From: CAYMPH01 sp964392365
GTDB taxonomy: Bacteria; Spirochaetota; UBA4802; UBA5550
Length of the DNA stretch: 64,000 nt
Direction of reading: 5' to 3'
Assembly: GCA_964392365.1 (NCBI GenBank)
Contig: CAYMPH010000001.1
Span: 186,001 to 250,000, forward strand
Notes under the pieces: generated by a model
The model's database searches: none
Told to the model about the DNA's origin: nothing
What the model saw: the letters and a program-made list of their open reading frames with translations, nothing else
Made by a program: the position numbers and the translations under genes
Shown here: piece by piece, positions 8,819-17,066 of the stretch
How the letters are laid out: the number at the start of each line of letters is the position of its first letter
Numbering within the stretch: position 1 is the first letter of the stretch

Positions 8819-8845
8819 AAAAAGGCTGTCATTGACAGCCTTTTT
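8819..8845 (-). terminator. Rho-independent terminator after the cold-shock gene
   Basis: A near-perfect hairpin (GGCTGTCA / TGACAGCC around a single T) is flanked by A and T runs, so it can work in both directions. It lies 22 bases past the stop of the minus-strand cold-shock gene. Confidence 0.85.
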
Positions 8846-8866
8846 AAAGTTTTGTTTAAGGAAAAA

Positions 8867-9067
8867 TTATATTCTTTTAACAGAAACGGCTCTTGGGCCT
8901 TTGTCACTGTTTTCAACTTCAAATTCGACTTTATCGCCTTCTTTGAGCGTCTTAAATCCTTCCCCAGTTATTCCTGTATGATGAACGAAAATATCATTTC
9001 CATCATCTTTTGAAATAAATCCAAAACCCTTTTTCTCGTTAAACCACTTTACTTCACCTTTAGGCAT
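8867..9067 (-). CDS. Cold-shock domain protein (CspA family)
   Basis: A 66-residue single cold-shock domain with the RNA-binding motifs KGFGFI (RNP1) and DIFVHH (RNP2), starting MPKGEVKWFNEKKGFGFI and ending PRAVSVKRI as usual. These proteins bind single-stranded RNA and DNA and act as RNA chaperones. The length is standard. The gene is monocistronic: a terminator follows, and an AT-rich gap precedes it that probably carries the promoter and a long 5' leader. Whether it is cold-induced or constitutive cannot be seen. Confidence 0.95.
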   Translation of the reverse strand: MPKGEVKWFNEKKGFGFISKDDGNDIFVHHTGITGEGFKTLKEGDKVEFEVENSDKGPRAVSVKRI

Positions 9068-9294
9068 GAAAAACTCCTTAAAAAAATATTAAATATCTAT
9101 TATTATCATCCACATCATTAAAATTCTCACAAATTTCTTATAAGGATTTTAATGATTAATGCTGAAATAATATAGTGTTGATATAAAATTCCATGCTTAT
9201 TTGTCAACCTTTAAATGTCTATTTATTTTTAAAAGTTACATATCTTAAATTTTAAAAATATTATCCAATAAAATTGATCAAAAAAATATAAAAA

Positions 9295-9323
9295 AAAAGC
9301 CCCTTCGGATTAAAGGGGCTTTT
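9295..9323 (-). terminator. Rho-independent terminator after the lipoprotein gene
   Basis: An 11-base-pair stem AAAAGCCCCTT / AAGGGGCTTTT with a seven-base loop. On the minus strand it is followed by a run of eight T residues. It lies 27 bases past the stop of the lipoprotein gene and can probably also work on the plus strand. Confidence 0.9.
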
Positions 9324-9349
9324 GAAAAAAAATAGGTATTTATTGTAAA

Positions 9350-10234
9350 TCAATAAGTCGAGATGTGAATTACCGCATTTGAACTTGAAGTTATGTCATT
9401 TCCCAAAGAGTCGTATACTTTCATCTCAAGATAAGTTTTTTTGAATGAATAATCAGTCTCAGGTCCATCAATTGAAGAATCTGTTTCGTCAACTGATATC
9501 TGCCCGCCAAACCATTTATAATTTTTTACCGGCTCCTGTGATCCGGTCCACCTCTGATAGAATACCATATCTTTATACATTGCTTCGTCATATACTCCGT
9601 AAAAGGTAAGATCTGCATATGCACCGGATTCAAGACCTGTCAGCCAGATATTAAACCTTGGAAGAAATTCCCAGCCAAAATATGATTTTCCGTCTTTAAG
9701 AGTATCTTTTACATTAAATGTGCCTGAAGTTTTATTTAAAGAAATTCCGGCAAAGAACGAATTTGCTTCATTAGTATTATCTACAGAAACAATAACTTTA
9801 ACTACATACTTAATCTCTACTCCATTAACAGTTACACGGAGATTCAGCATATAAAATGAATCACTATCCAATGGCGATGATGGAATAAGAGAAATAGCTG
9901 ATGTTAACTGATCAATAACAACAGAAACTGTTATAATATTTCCGGCTTTATCTGTTAAAGTAATATTTACTCCATCAGCCAATTTCCACAAATTACCAAT
10001 AATATTGACAAGAGTAAGTTCAGTGCTGTTTAATGTAACTTTCCCGTTAACTGTTTTTACAACAATTTTTCCTGAAACTACATCAACTGCTCCGGGATTG
10101 CTTGTTGCGCCTGTTCCAATTTCACCGTTGTTGCCGATTGATGTAATCGCCTTTGCAACATCAGATGTTTGAGTACATGAAAATAAGAATAAAGACATTA
10201 AAAGCGCTATATTAACAATAATTATTTTTTTCAT
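9350..10234 (-). CDS. Putative secreted lipoprotein, beta-rich
   Basis: A 294-residue protein with a lipoprotein signal peptide (MKKIIIVNIALLMSLFLFSC), the Cys being at residue 20. The mature chain is rich in Thr, Ser, Val, Asn and Gly with alternating hydrophobic residues, which suggests beta-sandwich domains. No enzymatic motif is visible. An AGGAGGT-like ribosome site lies upstream, and terminators flank it on both sides, so it is a one-gene unit. I infer surface or periplasmic exposure; the function is unknown. Confidence 0.75.
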   Translation of the reverse strand: MKKIIIVNIALLMSLFLFSCTQTSDVAKAITSIGNNGEIGTGATSNPGAVDVVSGKIVVKTVNGKVTLNSTELTLVNIIGNLWKLADGVNITLTDKAGNIITVSVVIDQLTSAISLIPSSPLDSDSFYMLNLRVTVNGVEIKYVVKVIVSVDNTNEANSFFAGISLNKTSGTFNVKDTLKDGKSYFGWEFLPRFNIWLTGLESGAYADLTFYGVYDEAMYKDMVFYQRWTGSQEPVKNYKWFGGQISVDETDSSIDGPETDYSFKKTYLEMKVYDSLGNDITSSSNAVIHISTY

Positions 10235-10294
10235 GGTATTTTACCTCCTGTTTATTTCTATCTGCAATATCGTAAATATACAGGAAAAAGTCAA

Positions 10295-10326
10295 CTAAAA
10301 AAACCCATACGGACGGATTTTTTTAG
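10295..10326. terminator. Terminator-like hairpin after birA
   Basis: CTAAAAAAA and TTTTTTTAG arms enclose CCC and GGA with one mismatch, and the T-run extends on both strands. It sits about 70 bases past the birA stop and upstream of the lipoprotein gene, closing the rplU-birA operon. Confidence 0.6.
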
Positions 10327-10395
10327 TTTTTTTACCTCATTATGTCGCATGAGTTGATATTTATAGTATTTTTTTTGTAAACAAAGGGGGAATAA

Positions 10396-11139
10396 TCAAG
10401 CGTCGTATATTATTTCACCGGAATAGACAAACTCATCTCCGGTTATTGAACTTATAATCATCAATGTTCCATCCGGATTTATCTGCTTAATGCGCCCTCT
10501 TTCTGTATCATTTTTTCTATAAAATAAAATTTCATTATCCGCCGCTGATCCGGCCATCCATTCATTTAGTATGGAATCCGGAATTGGAATTCCTTTGAAA
10601 TCAGCCAGAATCTTTTGCATTTCATCAAGAATATTGCGGGCGAGAATATCAACACTATATTCTTTTCCTGTTATCTGCCTGATAGAAACTGAACTGCCGG
10701 ACAGATTTTCAGGGAAATTCACCCTGTTGACATTAACTCCGATCCCGATAACAACAGCAGGTTTTTGAAAATTATTTAATGCAAGTTCGCATAAAATTCC
10801 GCAGATTTTTCTGCCATTGAAATAAACATCATTCGGCCATTTAAGTTTCAGGCCTTCACCCAGAACAGATTTTAAAGCATGGAATACAGCAAGGCCTGCA
10901 TAAATTGTTACAACAGAAACCGCATCAATATTTGCCTCCGGGATGAAGACTATTGATAAAGATAAATCTTCTCCTGAAACACTGTTCCATTCTCTGCTGA
11001 ATCGTCCTCTTCCCTGCGTCTGTTCAATTGCACGGACTGCAGAAAAATTTTTTAAGAGGAGCTCAGGATTTCGCAGGATATAAGAATTTGTTGAATCAAC
11101 AGAATTCAGTAGAAGAATTTCCCTGCAGTCATTCTTCAT
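10396..11139 (-). CDS. birA: Biotin-[acetyl-CoA carboxylase] ligase
   Basis: A 247-residue enzyme that makes biotinyl-AMP and transfers biotin to the carrier domain of acetyl-CoA carboxylase. It shows the family motifs STNSYI, EQTQGRGRFSREW (the nucleotide-binding loop), LKWPNDVYFNGRKICGILCE, and GIGVNVN. There is no N-terminal helix-turn-helix, so it is the monofunctional type and does not repress biotin genes. It overlaps the end of proB by 11 bases and closes the ribosomal-protein operon. This is an unusual companion for proB but makes sense as a tightly packed housekeeping unit. Confidence 0.93.
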   Translation of the reverse strand: MKNDCREILLLNSVDSTNSYILRNPELLLKNFSAVRAIEQTQGRGRFSREWNSVSGEDLSLSIVFIPEANIDAVSVVTIYAGLAVFHALKSVLGEGLKLKWPNDVYFNGRKICGILCELALNNFQKPAVVIGIGVNVNRVNFPENLSGSSVSIRQITGKEYSVDILARNILDEMQKILADFKGIPIPDSILNEWMAGSAADNEILFYRKNDTERGRIKQINPDGTLMIISSITGDEFVYSGEIIYDA

Positions 11140-12247
11140 GAAAAACTACCAGATTATCCCTGTGAATCACTTCATTTAAAAATTTATTGCCGTAAATATC
11201 TTTCAAAGTAAGCGCTTTTAAACCTATAATTTCACCAAGTTCCTGGTTCGAATAATTTACAATTCCTTTAGCAATAATATTTTCAGTCTCATCAATAAGT
11301 TCAACAAAGTCGCCTGGCTTGAAAATCCCATCTATTTTTTTTATTCCGCTTGAAAGAAGAGATTTTTTCCTGTGTATAACTGCATCACAAGCTCCCTTGT
11401 CAAGAAACAGTCTGCCTTTAGCTGCGCGGGAAACTATCCATTTTTTTCTGCTCGGCAGGGTTTTTCCGTTATCTGCCAGAAAAATTGTACCGATTTCCTC
11501 TCCATCCATGATTCTCGGCAGAATATTCCTTTCTGTGCTGTCTGCAATTACCATAATGCCGCCGGATTTCAATATCATATCTGCGGCTTTAAGCTTGGTG
11601 AACATGCCTCCGGTACCGCATGACGAAGAGCTTCCGCCTCCTCTTTTGTATATTTCCGCGGTAATTTTTTTTATTTTTTTTACAGGCTCAGCGTCTGATA
11701 AATCCCAGTAAAAGCCTTTAATATCTGATAAAATAACAAGCAGTTCAGCATCAATGATATTTACAACCTGGGCAGACAATGTATCATTATCCCCTATTTT
11801 AATTTCATTAATTACAACGCTGTCGTTTTCATTTACAATCGGAAGAACTCCAAGAGCAAGGAGTGTATTAAAAGTATTCCGCGCATTGAGGAATCTTGTT
11901 CTGTGGCGCACATCGTCATCAGTCAGAAGTATCTGGCCGATATTAATGCCTTTTTTATCAAAAAGCTTTCTGTATAAATTTATAAGCTCCGCCTGCCCTA
12001 CTGCAGCAAGCGCCTGCTTTTCAGGTATAGAGAGCCCTGATCTTTCTTTGTTTAAAGTTGCACAGCCGGCTGTTATTGCTCCTGAAGTCACAAGTACAAC
12101 CTCCAATCCTCTTTTTCTGAGAATGGAAATATCATTTACAATTTTGAGAATTTTTTTCTCGGACAGTCTGCCTTTTTCAGAAACTGAAGAAGTTCCTACT
12201 TTAACAACTATCCTCTTGACTTTTTTTAGAAGAACCTTTCTTGGCAT
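11129..12247 (-). CDS. proB: Glutamate 5-kinase with PUA domain
   Basis: A 372-residue enzyme that phosphorylates L-glutamate in the first step of proline synthesis. The amino-acid-kinase domain (about 1-265) shows VVKVGTSSVS, VTSGAITAGC, NENDSVV, GDNDTLSAQV and GTGGMFTKLKAAD. A PUA domain (about 275-370) follows, as in E. coli ProB. The start at 12247 overlaps the end of obgE by 47 bases, with GGAG about nine bases upstream of the ATG. No proA is seen in the window. The obg-proB order is also found in leptospires. Confidence 0.95.
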   Translation of the reverse strand: MPRKVLLKKVKRIVVKVGTSSVSEKGRLSEKKILKIVNDISILRKRGLEVVLVTSGAITAGCATLNKERSGLSIPEKQALAAVGQAELINLYRKLFDKKGINIGQILLTDDDVRHRTRFLNARNTFNTLLALGVLPIVNENDSVVINEIKIGDNDTLSAQVVNIIDAELLVILSDIKGFYWDLSDAEPVKKIKKITAEIYKRGGGSSSSCGTGGMFTKLKAADMILKSGGIMVIADSTERNILPRIMDGEEIGTIFLADNGKTLPSRKKWIVSRAAKGRLFLDKGACDAVIHRKKSLLSSGIKKIDGIFKPGDFVELIDETENIIAKGIVNYSNQELGEIIGLKALTLKDIYGNKFLNEVIHRDNLVVFHEE

Positions 12248-13232
12248 CCTTCTTCTCCAGAATTTTATCTATATTTTTAAGAAGCTTATCCAGATTTTCG
12301 CCTGAAATTGACGAAAGAGGAATAACTTTTTTCTCTTTGAAAACTGCAAGTTTTTCCCTTAATTCACCCGGAGTAATCAGATCTATTTTGGTTACAGCAA
12401 TTAAATAAGGCTTTTTCAGCAGTGATTCATTATATGTTCCAAGCTCTGATTTCAGCAATTTAAAATTATAAGACATATCCTCTTCACGGCAATCTATAAG
12501 ATAAATTATTCCTTTTACCCTCTCAATATGCTGAAGAAAAGAGAGCCCGAGACCGAGACCTTTATGCGCTCCCTCGATTATTCCGGGAATATCTGCAATT
12601 TTATAAAATACACCGCCTTTTCTCTCAACAACGCCGAGATTAGGAATCAAAGTAGTAAAGGGATAATCGCCGATTTTCGGTTTTGCATTTGTTAATTTAG
12701 AAAGCATTGTTGATTTACCTGAATTAGGCAGACCCACAAGCCCGATATCTGCAATCAGTTTCAGATTCATAAAAACTTCAATTTCATCGCCTTCCATTCC
12801 AGGCTGTGAAAATCTGGGTGTCCTGTGAGTGGATGTTTTAAAAAACGCATTGCCCTTGCCGCCGATACCGCCTTTTGCCACAAGAACTGGAACGTCCTCA
12901 TCTATCAGGTCTGCAATGAGCTCATCTGTTTCAGCATTTATCACCTGAGTTCCGGGAGGAACATTAATAATCAGATCATCACCGTTTAATCCGAATTTAT
13001 TATTTCCCATGCCAGTCTTGCCATTTGCAGCTGCATAAACTTTTTCAGAGAAAAAATGCGATAGATTATAATATCTTCTGTCAGCAACGAAATAAACGTC
13101 GCCTCCCTTGCCTCCGTCACCGCCGTCTGGGCCGCCCCTGGGAATATATTTTTCCCTTCTGAAAGAAACAGCTCCAGGCCCGCCATTGCCTGCTTTAATT
13201 CTTATTGATATTGTATCTGTAAATTTAGCCAA
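12201..13232 (-). CDS. obgE: Obg-family GTPase
   Basis: A 343-residue GTPase involved in late 50S ribosome assembly and stress control. The N-terminal glycine-rich Obg fold (about 1-157) begins MAKFTDTISIRIKAGNGG. The G domain follows with P-loop GLPNSGKST, G3 DIPGIIEGAHKGLGLG, and G4 as TKID instead of NKxD. The OCT domain found in some Obg proteins is absent. The last part is basic and Ser/Lys-rich. It lies downstream of rpmA across a small hairpin, in the classical rplU-rpmA-obg order. Confidence 0.96.
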   Translation of the reverse strand: MAKFTDTISIRIKAGNGGPGAVSFRREKYIPRGGPDGGDGGKGGDVYFVADRRYYNLSHFFSEKVYAAANGKTGMGNNKFGLNGDDLIINVPPGTQVINAETDELIADLIDEDVPVLVAKGGIGGKGNAFFKTSTHRTPRFSQPGMEGDEIEVFMNLKLIADIGLVGLPNSGKSTMLSKLTNAKPKIGDYPFTTLIPNLGVVERKGGVFYKIADIPGIIEGAHKGLGLGLSFLQHIERVKGIIYLIDCREEDMSYNFKLLKSELGTYNESLLKKPYLIAVTKIDLITPGELREKLAVFKEKKVIPLSSISGENLDKLLKNIDKILEKKDAKKGSSKKSQEDSC

Positions 13233-13254
13233 AATTCATCCTTATAAACAAGAA

Positions 13255-13282
13255 ATCGCGTATGACTGAATCAATACGCGAT
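13255..13282 (-). promoter_or_regulatory. Intra-operon hairpin between rpmA and obgE
   Basis: ATCGCGTAT and ATACGCGAT form a perfect nine-base-pair stem with a ten-base loop. Only a weak T-run follows on the minus strand, so it may be an attenuator or RNA-processing site that lowers obgE expression relative to the ribosomal proteins. Confidence 0.5.
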
Positions 13283-13311
13283 CTGCTGAATACGAAATTT
13301 TCAATTACTCT

Positions 13312-13569
13312 TTAGATATTCGGATATATAGAAACTTTTTTTCTCAGTTTATCAAGTCTTTCAAATTTCACGAATCCGTCAATCATTGCGAAAAGAGTAT
13401 CATCGCTGCCTTTTCCTACATTAGTTCCGGGGTGAATTTTTGTTCCCCTTTGCCTAACTATTATAGTTCCGCCTGTGACTTTTTCACCTGCATATTTTTT
13501 CACGCCAAGTCTCTTGGAATGAGAATCTCTTCCGTTTCTTGTGGAGCCGCCGCCCTTCTTACTTGCCAT
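13312..13569 (-). CDS. rpmA: 50S ribosomal protein L27
   Basis: An 85-residue protein with the full L27 consensus (GGGSTRNGRDSHSKRLGVKK, IIVRQRGTKIHPGTNVG). The N-terminus starts directly with MASKKGGG, so the cleavable extension that Prp removes in Firmicutes is absent. The C-terminus ends in KKVSIYPNI, much like treponemal L27. The tail at the N-terminus reaches the peptidyl-transferase centre. The prp gene lies 21 bases upstream. Confidence 0.98.
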   Translation of the reverse strand: MASKKGGGSTRNGRDSHSKRLGVKKYAGEKVTGGTIIVRQRGTKIHPGTNVGKGSDDTLFAMIDGFVKFERLDKLRKKVSIYPNI

Positions 13570-13590
13570 AATAATACCTCTTAATGAATA

Positions 13591-13953
13591 TTAATTTTCT
13601 GATATAAAATCTACTTCTATTTTATCGGGATAAAGCTTTTTAATTTCAAAAAGTCCTATCAGCAATACATCTAAAAGTGTTTTAAATTCTACTGCTTTGT
13701 TTATTAAATCTTCTGTAAAAATTTCAGTTTTTAAAAACCCGTCATCCTGTTCTGTCATTTGAGGTATTTTCGCTGAAACTGTTACAGCTTTAAAAACTGA
13801 TAAAGATAGCGCACTTACAGCTGAACATACGATATCTTTTCCTTTTGAATCAAATAACGAATGACCTTTAATAATTACTTTAACGATTTTACGACTTGAG
13901 TCTATCTCAGCTCCGCCTGCGAATCTGATATTGACAAAGGTAGCAGAAATCAA
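13591..13953 (-). CDS. prp: Prp-family ribosomal-processing cysteine protease
   Basis: A 120-residue protein between rplU and rpmA. It carries the family's catalytic pair: His31 in the GHS motif and Cys43 in KGKDIVCSAVSAL. In Staphylococcus and other Firmicutes, Prp cuts a leader off L27. Here L27 has no leader, so the substrate or role must differ. The start is a TTG at 13953 directly after the rplU stop, implying translational coupling. No ATG fits better. The similarity is clear at the motifs but loose elsewhere. Confidence 0.85.
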   Translation of the reverse strand: MISATFVNIRFAGGAEIDSSRKIVKVIIKGHSLFDSKGKDIVCSAVSALSLSVFKAVTVSAKIPQMTEQDDGFLKTEIFTEDLINKAVEFKTLLDVLLIGLFEIKKLYPDKIEVDFISEN

Positions 13954-14268
13954 TTATTTTACAACAATATCATCAATCTTTAATTTAGAAAATATAGTTC
14001 TATGACCCATTGTTCTGGTATAGCTTTTTCTTCTCTTAAACTTAATTCCTCTTACTTTTCTGCTTTTGATATCACCAAGCATCTGAGCTTTGACTGTTGC
14101 TCCATTTACGTATGGCTGCCCTACGTGGACATTTTCACCATCAGAAACAAATAGAACCTTATCAATTACGAGCATTTCACTGCCGCTGTTTTCAAGTTTA
14201 TCAACATTTACAGTGATATTCTTTTCAACTTTGTACTGCTTTCCTGCAATTTCGACTATCGCGTACAT
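13954..14268 (-). CDS. rplU: 50S ribosomal protein L21
   Basis: A 104-residue protein starting MYAIVEIAGKQYKVEKN, the standard L21 N-terminus, with FKRRKSYTRTMGHRTIFSKLKI near the end. The open frame continues upstream into the tRNA gene, but the ATG at 14268 with AAGGA seven bases before it is the real start. It is the first protein gene of the operon with prp, rpmA, obgE, proB and birA. The tRNA gene lies 55 bases upstream on the same strand. Confidence 0.97.
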   Translation of the reverse strand: MYAIVEIAGKQYKVEKNITVNVDKLENSGSEMLVIDKVLFVSDGENVHVGQPYVNGATVKAQMLGDIKSRKVRGIKFKRRKSYTRTMGHRTIFSKLKIDDIVVK

Positions 14269-14299
14269 TTCTTTATCCTTGACTAATTTAAATCTGCAA

Positions 14300-14317
14300 T
14301 GCGGTTTTATCGCCGCA
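14300..14317 (-). promoter_or_regulatory. Small leader hairpin between the tRNA and rplU
   Basis: TGCGG and CCGCA form a five-base-pair stem with an eight-base loop just before the L21 ribosome site. Autogenous L21 leader RNAs are known in other phyla, but this one does not match a pattern I can name. It may instead mark tRNA 3'-end processing. Confidence 0.3.
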
Positions 14318-14323
14318 CAAAAC

Positions 14324-14397
14324 TGGGCCCACAAGGAATCGAACCTTGGACCTACTGATTATGAGTCAGCCGCTCTAACCAACTGAGCTATGGGCCC
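14324..14397 (-). tRNA. tRNA with CAU anticodon (Met, or Ile2 after lysidine modification)
   Basis: A 74-base cloverleaf. The acceptor stem is GGGCCCA/TGGGCCC, the D-arm is AGCTCAGTTGGTTAGAGC, the anticodon stem is CTGA/TCAG with loop CTCATAA, and the T-arm contains GGTTCGATTCC. The anticodon is CAT. It lacks the CA mismatch and GGG/CCC anticodon-stem pairs of initiator tRNA, so it is elongator Met or the AUA-reading Ile2. CCA is not encoded. Confidence 0.93.
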
Positions 14398-14540
14398 ATT
14401 AAAAAATTATAGCCATTAGGTTGATAGATACTGATTATGTCAATATAATTTTAGATTGGACCTTATTCGTTAATAAAAGCCAATAAACATCAAAAATCAA
14501 CCAGAATTTATAAAAAATTCTTGCAAAAAATACCTCCATA

Positions 14541-14555
14541 TTGTATAGTATACAA
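14541..14555 (+). promoter_or_regulatory. Perfect 15-base palindrome, candidate operator
   Basis: TTGTATAGTATACAA is a perfect odd palindrome. It is also part of a wider imperfect inverted repeat (14540-14553 with 14558-14571, 12 of 14 positions) that ends right at the ATG of the DNA-repair radical-SAM gene. The position is right for a repressor site, for example an SOS-type one, but no repressor can be named. Confidence 0.55.
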
Positions 14556-14571
14556 AAATATACCATACAAT

Positions 14572-15867
14572 ATGAATACTGAAGATAAATTAAATATCCT
14601 ATCAATGTCCGCTAAATATGACGCATCCTGCGCATCAAGCGGCAGCACAAGGGAAAATTCCCCTGGCGGAATCGGCAATGCAGCCAAATCCGGTATATGC
14701 CACAGCTGGAGCGATGACGGCAGATGCATTTCCCTGCTGAAAGTTCTGCAATCCAATAACTGTGTTTATGATTGCGCCTATTGCCACAACAGAAAAACCA
14801 ATGATATTAAACGGGCAACATTCACATCAGAGGAAGTTGCAGATCTTACTATTAATTTTTATAAAAGAAATTACATTGAGGGACTGTTTCTGAGCTCTGC
14901 TGTTTTCAGAAATCCTAATTACACCATGGAGCTTATGATAAAAACTGCAGAGCTTCTAAGGAATAAGCACAGATTCAACGGATATATACACATGAAAGCA
15001 ATGCCAGGAGCTGATCCGGCTTTAATTATCAGAGCAGGCTTATACGCGGACAGGATGAGCGCGAACATTGAGCTTCCTACGCAAAAAAGCCTCACACTGC
15101 TTGCTCCGGATAAAACCAAAACTGCTATCCTGTCAGCTATGAACACCATGAAATCAAATCTTCTTGAATATCGCCCAACCGGTTTTAAAACAAAATCTTC
15201 TGCAAAATTTATTCCTGCAGGACAAAGCACCCAATTGATAGTAGGGGCAACTCCGGAAAGCGACAGAACCATCATAACTTTATCTGAAGCTTTGTATAAT
15301 AAATTTTCATTAAAGAGAGTTTATTACTCCGCGTACATTCCTGTAAGCATGCATGACGCGAGACTCCCTGTTGCAACACCGCCTCTTCGCAGAGAAAACA
15401 GGCTGTATCAGGCTGACTGGCTTTTAAGATTCTACGGTTTTACAGCTTCGGAACTGCTCAACGAAGACAACCCCAACTTCGATCCGGATCTTGATCCGAA
15501 AATATGCTGGGCAATCAGAAACATGCAGCGTTTCCCTGTAGAAGTTTTAAATGCGGATTACGAGACACTGCTTAAAGTTCCGGGAATCGGCCAGAGATCA
15601 GCAAGAAAAATTATCCGATCGAGAAGAGTTGAAAATTTAAACTTTGATTCACTGAAAAAAATCGGAGTTGTAATGAAAAGAGCACGATACTTTATTACAT
15701 GCCGCGGAAAATTTCTTGAAAAAAATGATTATGAAACAACGAGACTTAAATCAATGCTGATAGCGGATGAACACGGTTTATATGATACACAGCTTTCACT
15801 GTTTCCGCAAAAGATTCTTCTTCCTGATACAAGTTCAGTCCTGAGTGCAATGACTGGAGAAGTATAA
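14572..15867 (+). CDS. Putative DNA modification/repair radical SAM protein (TIGR03916 type)
   Basis: A 431-residue radical SAM enzyme. The [4Fe-4S] motif is CVYDCAYC (Cys64, Cys68, Cys71), with other conserved cysteines before it (Cys20, Cys43, Cys52). A helix-hairpin-helix element near residues 345-365 (LLKVPGIGQRSARKII) suggests DNA binding. The family is consistently paired with a DUF4130 protein, which is the next gene and overlaps by one base. The chemistry on DNA is not established. The ATG at 14572 gives the family N-terminus; no Shine-Dalgarno is visible, because the palindromic operator occupies the leader. Confidence 0.88.
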   Translation: MNTEDKLNILSMSAKYDASCASSGSTRENSPGGIGNAAKSGICHSWSDDGRCISLLKVLQSNNCVYDCAYCHNRKTNDIKRATFTSEEVADLTINFYKRNYIEGLFLSSAVFRNPNYTMELMIKTAELLRNKHRFNGYIHMKAMPGADPALIIRAGLYADRMSANIELPTQKSLTLLAPDKTKTAILSAMNTMKSNLLEYRPTGFKTKSSAKFIPAGQSTQLIVGATPESDRTIITLSEALYNKFSLKRVYYSAYIPVSMHDARLPVATPPLRRENRLYQADWLLRFYGFTASELLNEDNPNFDPDLDPKICWAIRNMQRFPVEVLNADYETLLKVPGIGQRSARKIIRSRRVENLNFDSLKKIGVVMKRARYFITCRGKFLEKNDYETTRLKSMLIADEHGLYDTQLSLFPQKILLPDTSSVLSAMTGEV

Positions 15868-16628
15868 TGAACACAACTGCAGTTTCTTCATATTTATATC
15901 TTGTTTACGATGGAAGTTTCGACGGGCTGCTTACATCTGTTTTTGAGTCACGACAAAAAAAATATAAACCGGAAAATATTATTCCTTCATCTGCTGCAAG
16001 AGATAATATATTCGCTGACTATCTTATGATTGAATCTGATGAAAATAAATCTGAAATTATCACCAATGAAATCATAAAAAAAATTTCAATCGATGCATAT
16101 GGAGACATTTTCCGATGTTATCTTTCGGATTTCAATGATTCAGGAAAGCTTATTTATGATTTTACATGTCTCGGGATGGAACAGGGAAAAAAAATCCACA
16201 ATTTTATAACAGATGAAAAAGTTTCCCGTTTTAATGAAGCGGTTGATAAAGTCTCAAAAGAAGCCTGCAGAATGCAGGGTCTGGTCCGCTTCAAAAAAAC
16301 TGAAGATAATTTCTACTATTCTGAAATTGAACCTGATCATAATATTATATACATGATTACTCCACATTTCAGAAAACGGTTCAACGGCGAAAATTTCATC
16401 ATTCATGATATTAAAAGAAAAATCGCTGCGATTAATCATAGAGGAAACTGCCGGATACAGCCGATTGAAATAGACCGCAGTCCTGAGATTTCCGTGGATG
16501 AAAAACTTTTCAGTTCCTTGTGGAGAAATTATTTTAAATCAATTGCAATTTCTGAAAGAAAAAACCCGAAACTCCAGCGTCAGTTTGTTCCGGTAAGATA
16601 CAGAAAATATCTGCCGGAATTCATGTAA
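15867..16628 (+). CDS. DUF4130 / TIGR03915 putative DNA metabolism protein
   Basis: A 253-residue protein starting YLYLVYDGSFDGLLTSVFE, the recognisable N-terminus of the TIGR03915 family. The C-terminal half contains the DUF4130 region (MITPHFRKRFN, AAINHRGN, LFSSLWRNYFKSIAISERKNPKLQRQFVPVRYRKYLPEF). Its ATG overlaps the stop of the radical SAM gene (TAATG). The two proteins are a standing pair and probably act together in DNA repair or modification. It may resemble uracil-DNA-glycosylase partners in some bacteria. The detailed function is unknown. Confidence 0.87.
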   Translation: MNTTAVSSYLYLVYDGSFDGLLTSVFESRQKKYKPENIIPSSAARDNIFADYLMIESDENKSEIITNEIIKKISIDAYGDIFRCYLSDFNDSGKLIYDFTCLGMEQGKKIHNFITDEKVSRFNEAVDKVSKEACRMQGLVRFKKTEDNFYYSEIEPDHNIIYMITPHFRKRFNGENFIIHDIKRKIAAINHRGNCRIQPIEIDRSPEISVDEKLFSSLWRNYFKSIAISERKNPKLQRQFVPVRYRKYLPEFM

Positions 16629-16682
16629 AGAACATGCACTGCATATATAAATATTTTTCCTCACTGATCCAGAACCATTATA

Positions 16683-17066
16683 TTATTTATTTCGAATAGC
16701 TGTGATTAAATTCAGCGTATCGAAATAAACTTCATTCCTGATAATTACATCATTATTAAATTCAACGATGTCCATACCATATTCAATAACATCAATATCC
16801 CTGACAGGAATAACTGCTTTCCATTTTAAAGTAAATCCCTTTTCAGCAGGGAATATCTCCTCAGGAGTCCATTTCCAGTCCGGGTTATTTCTGAGTAATT
16901 TTTTGAAATATGGCAGTAATTGATCGTGCCCAAATAAACCTTTAGGAATGGTAGGATCAGAATAGCAAGCGTTTTGATCATAAAAAGTTAACAGTTTTTC
17001 CGGATTATTTCCAGTCCAAACCGGCAGCCAGCGGCTGCAAAATTCTTCAGCATTTTTTTTATCCAT
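16683..17066 (-). CDS. SnoaL/NTF2-like domain protein
   Basis: A 127-residue protein with the cone-shaped NTF2-like fold signature: an N-terminal helix with WLPVWTGNNPEKLLTFYDQNACYSDP, then DQLLPYFKKLLRNNPDWKW and strands ending in VIEYGMDIVEFNNDVIIRNEVYFDT. Members are either small enzymes (isomerases, cyclases) or ligand-binding proteins. No assigned catalytic set is obvious. It stands alone, convergent with the DUF4130 gene. Confidence 0.75.
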   Translation of the reverse strand: MDKKNAEEFCSRWLPVWTGNNPEKLLTFYDQNACYSDPTIPKGLFGHDQLLPYFKKLLRNNPDWKWTPEEIFPAEKGFTLKWKAVIPVRDIDVIEYGMDIVEFNNDVIIRNEVYFDTLNLITAIRNK

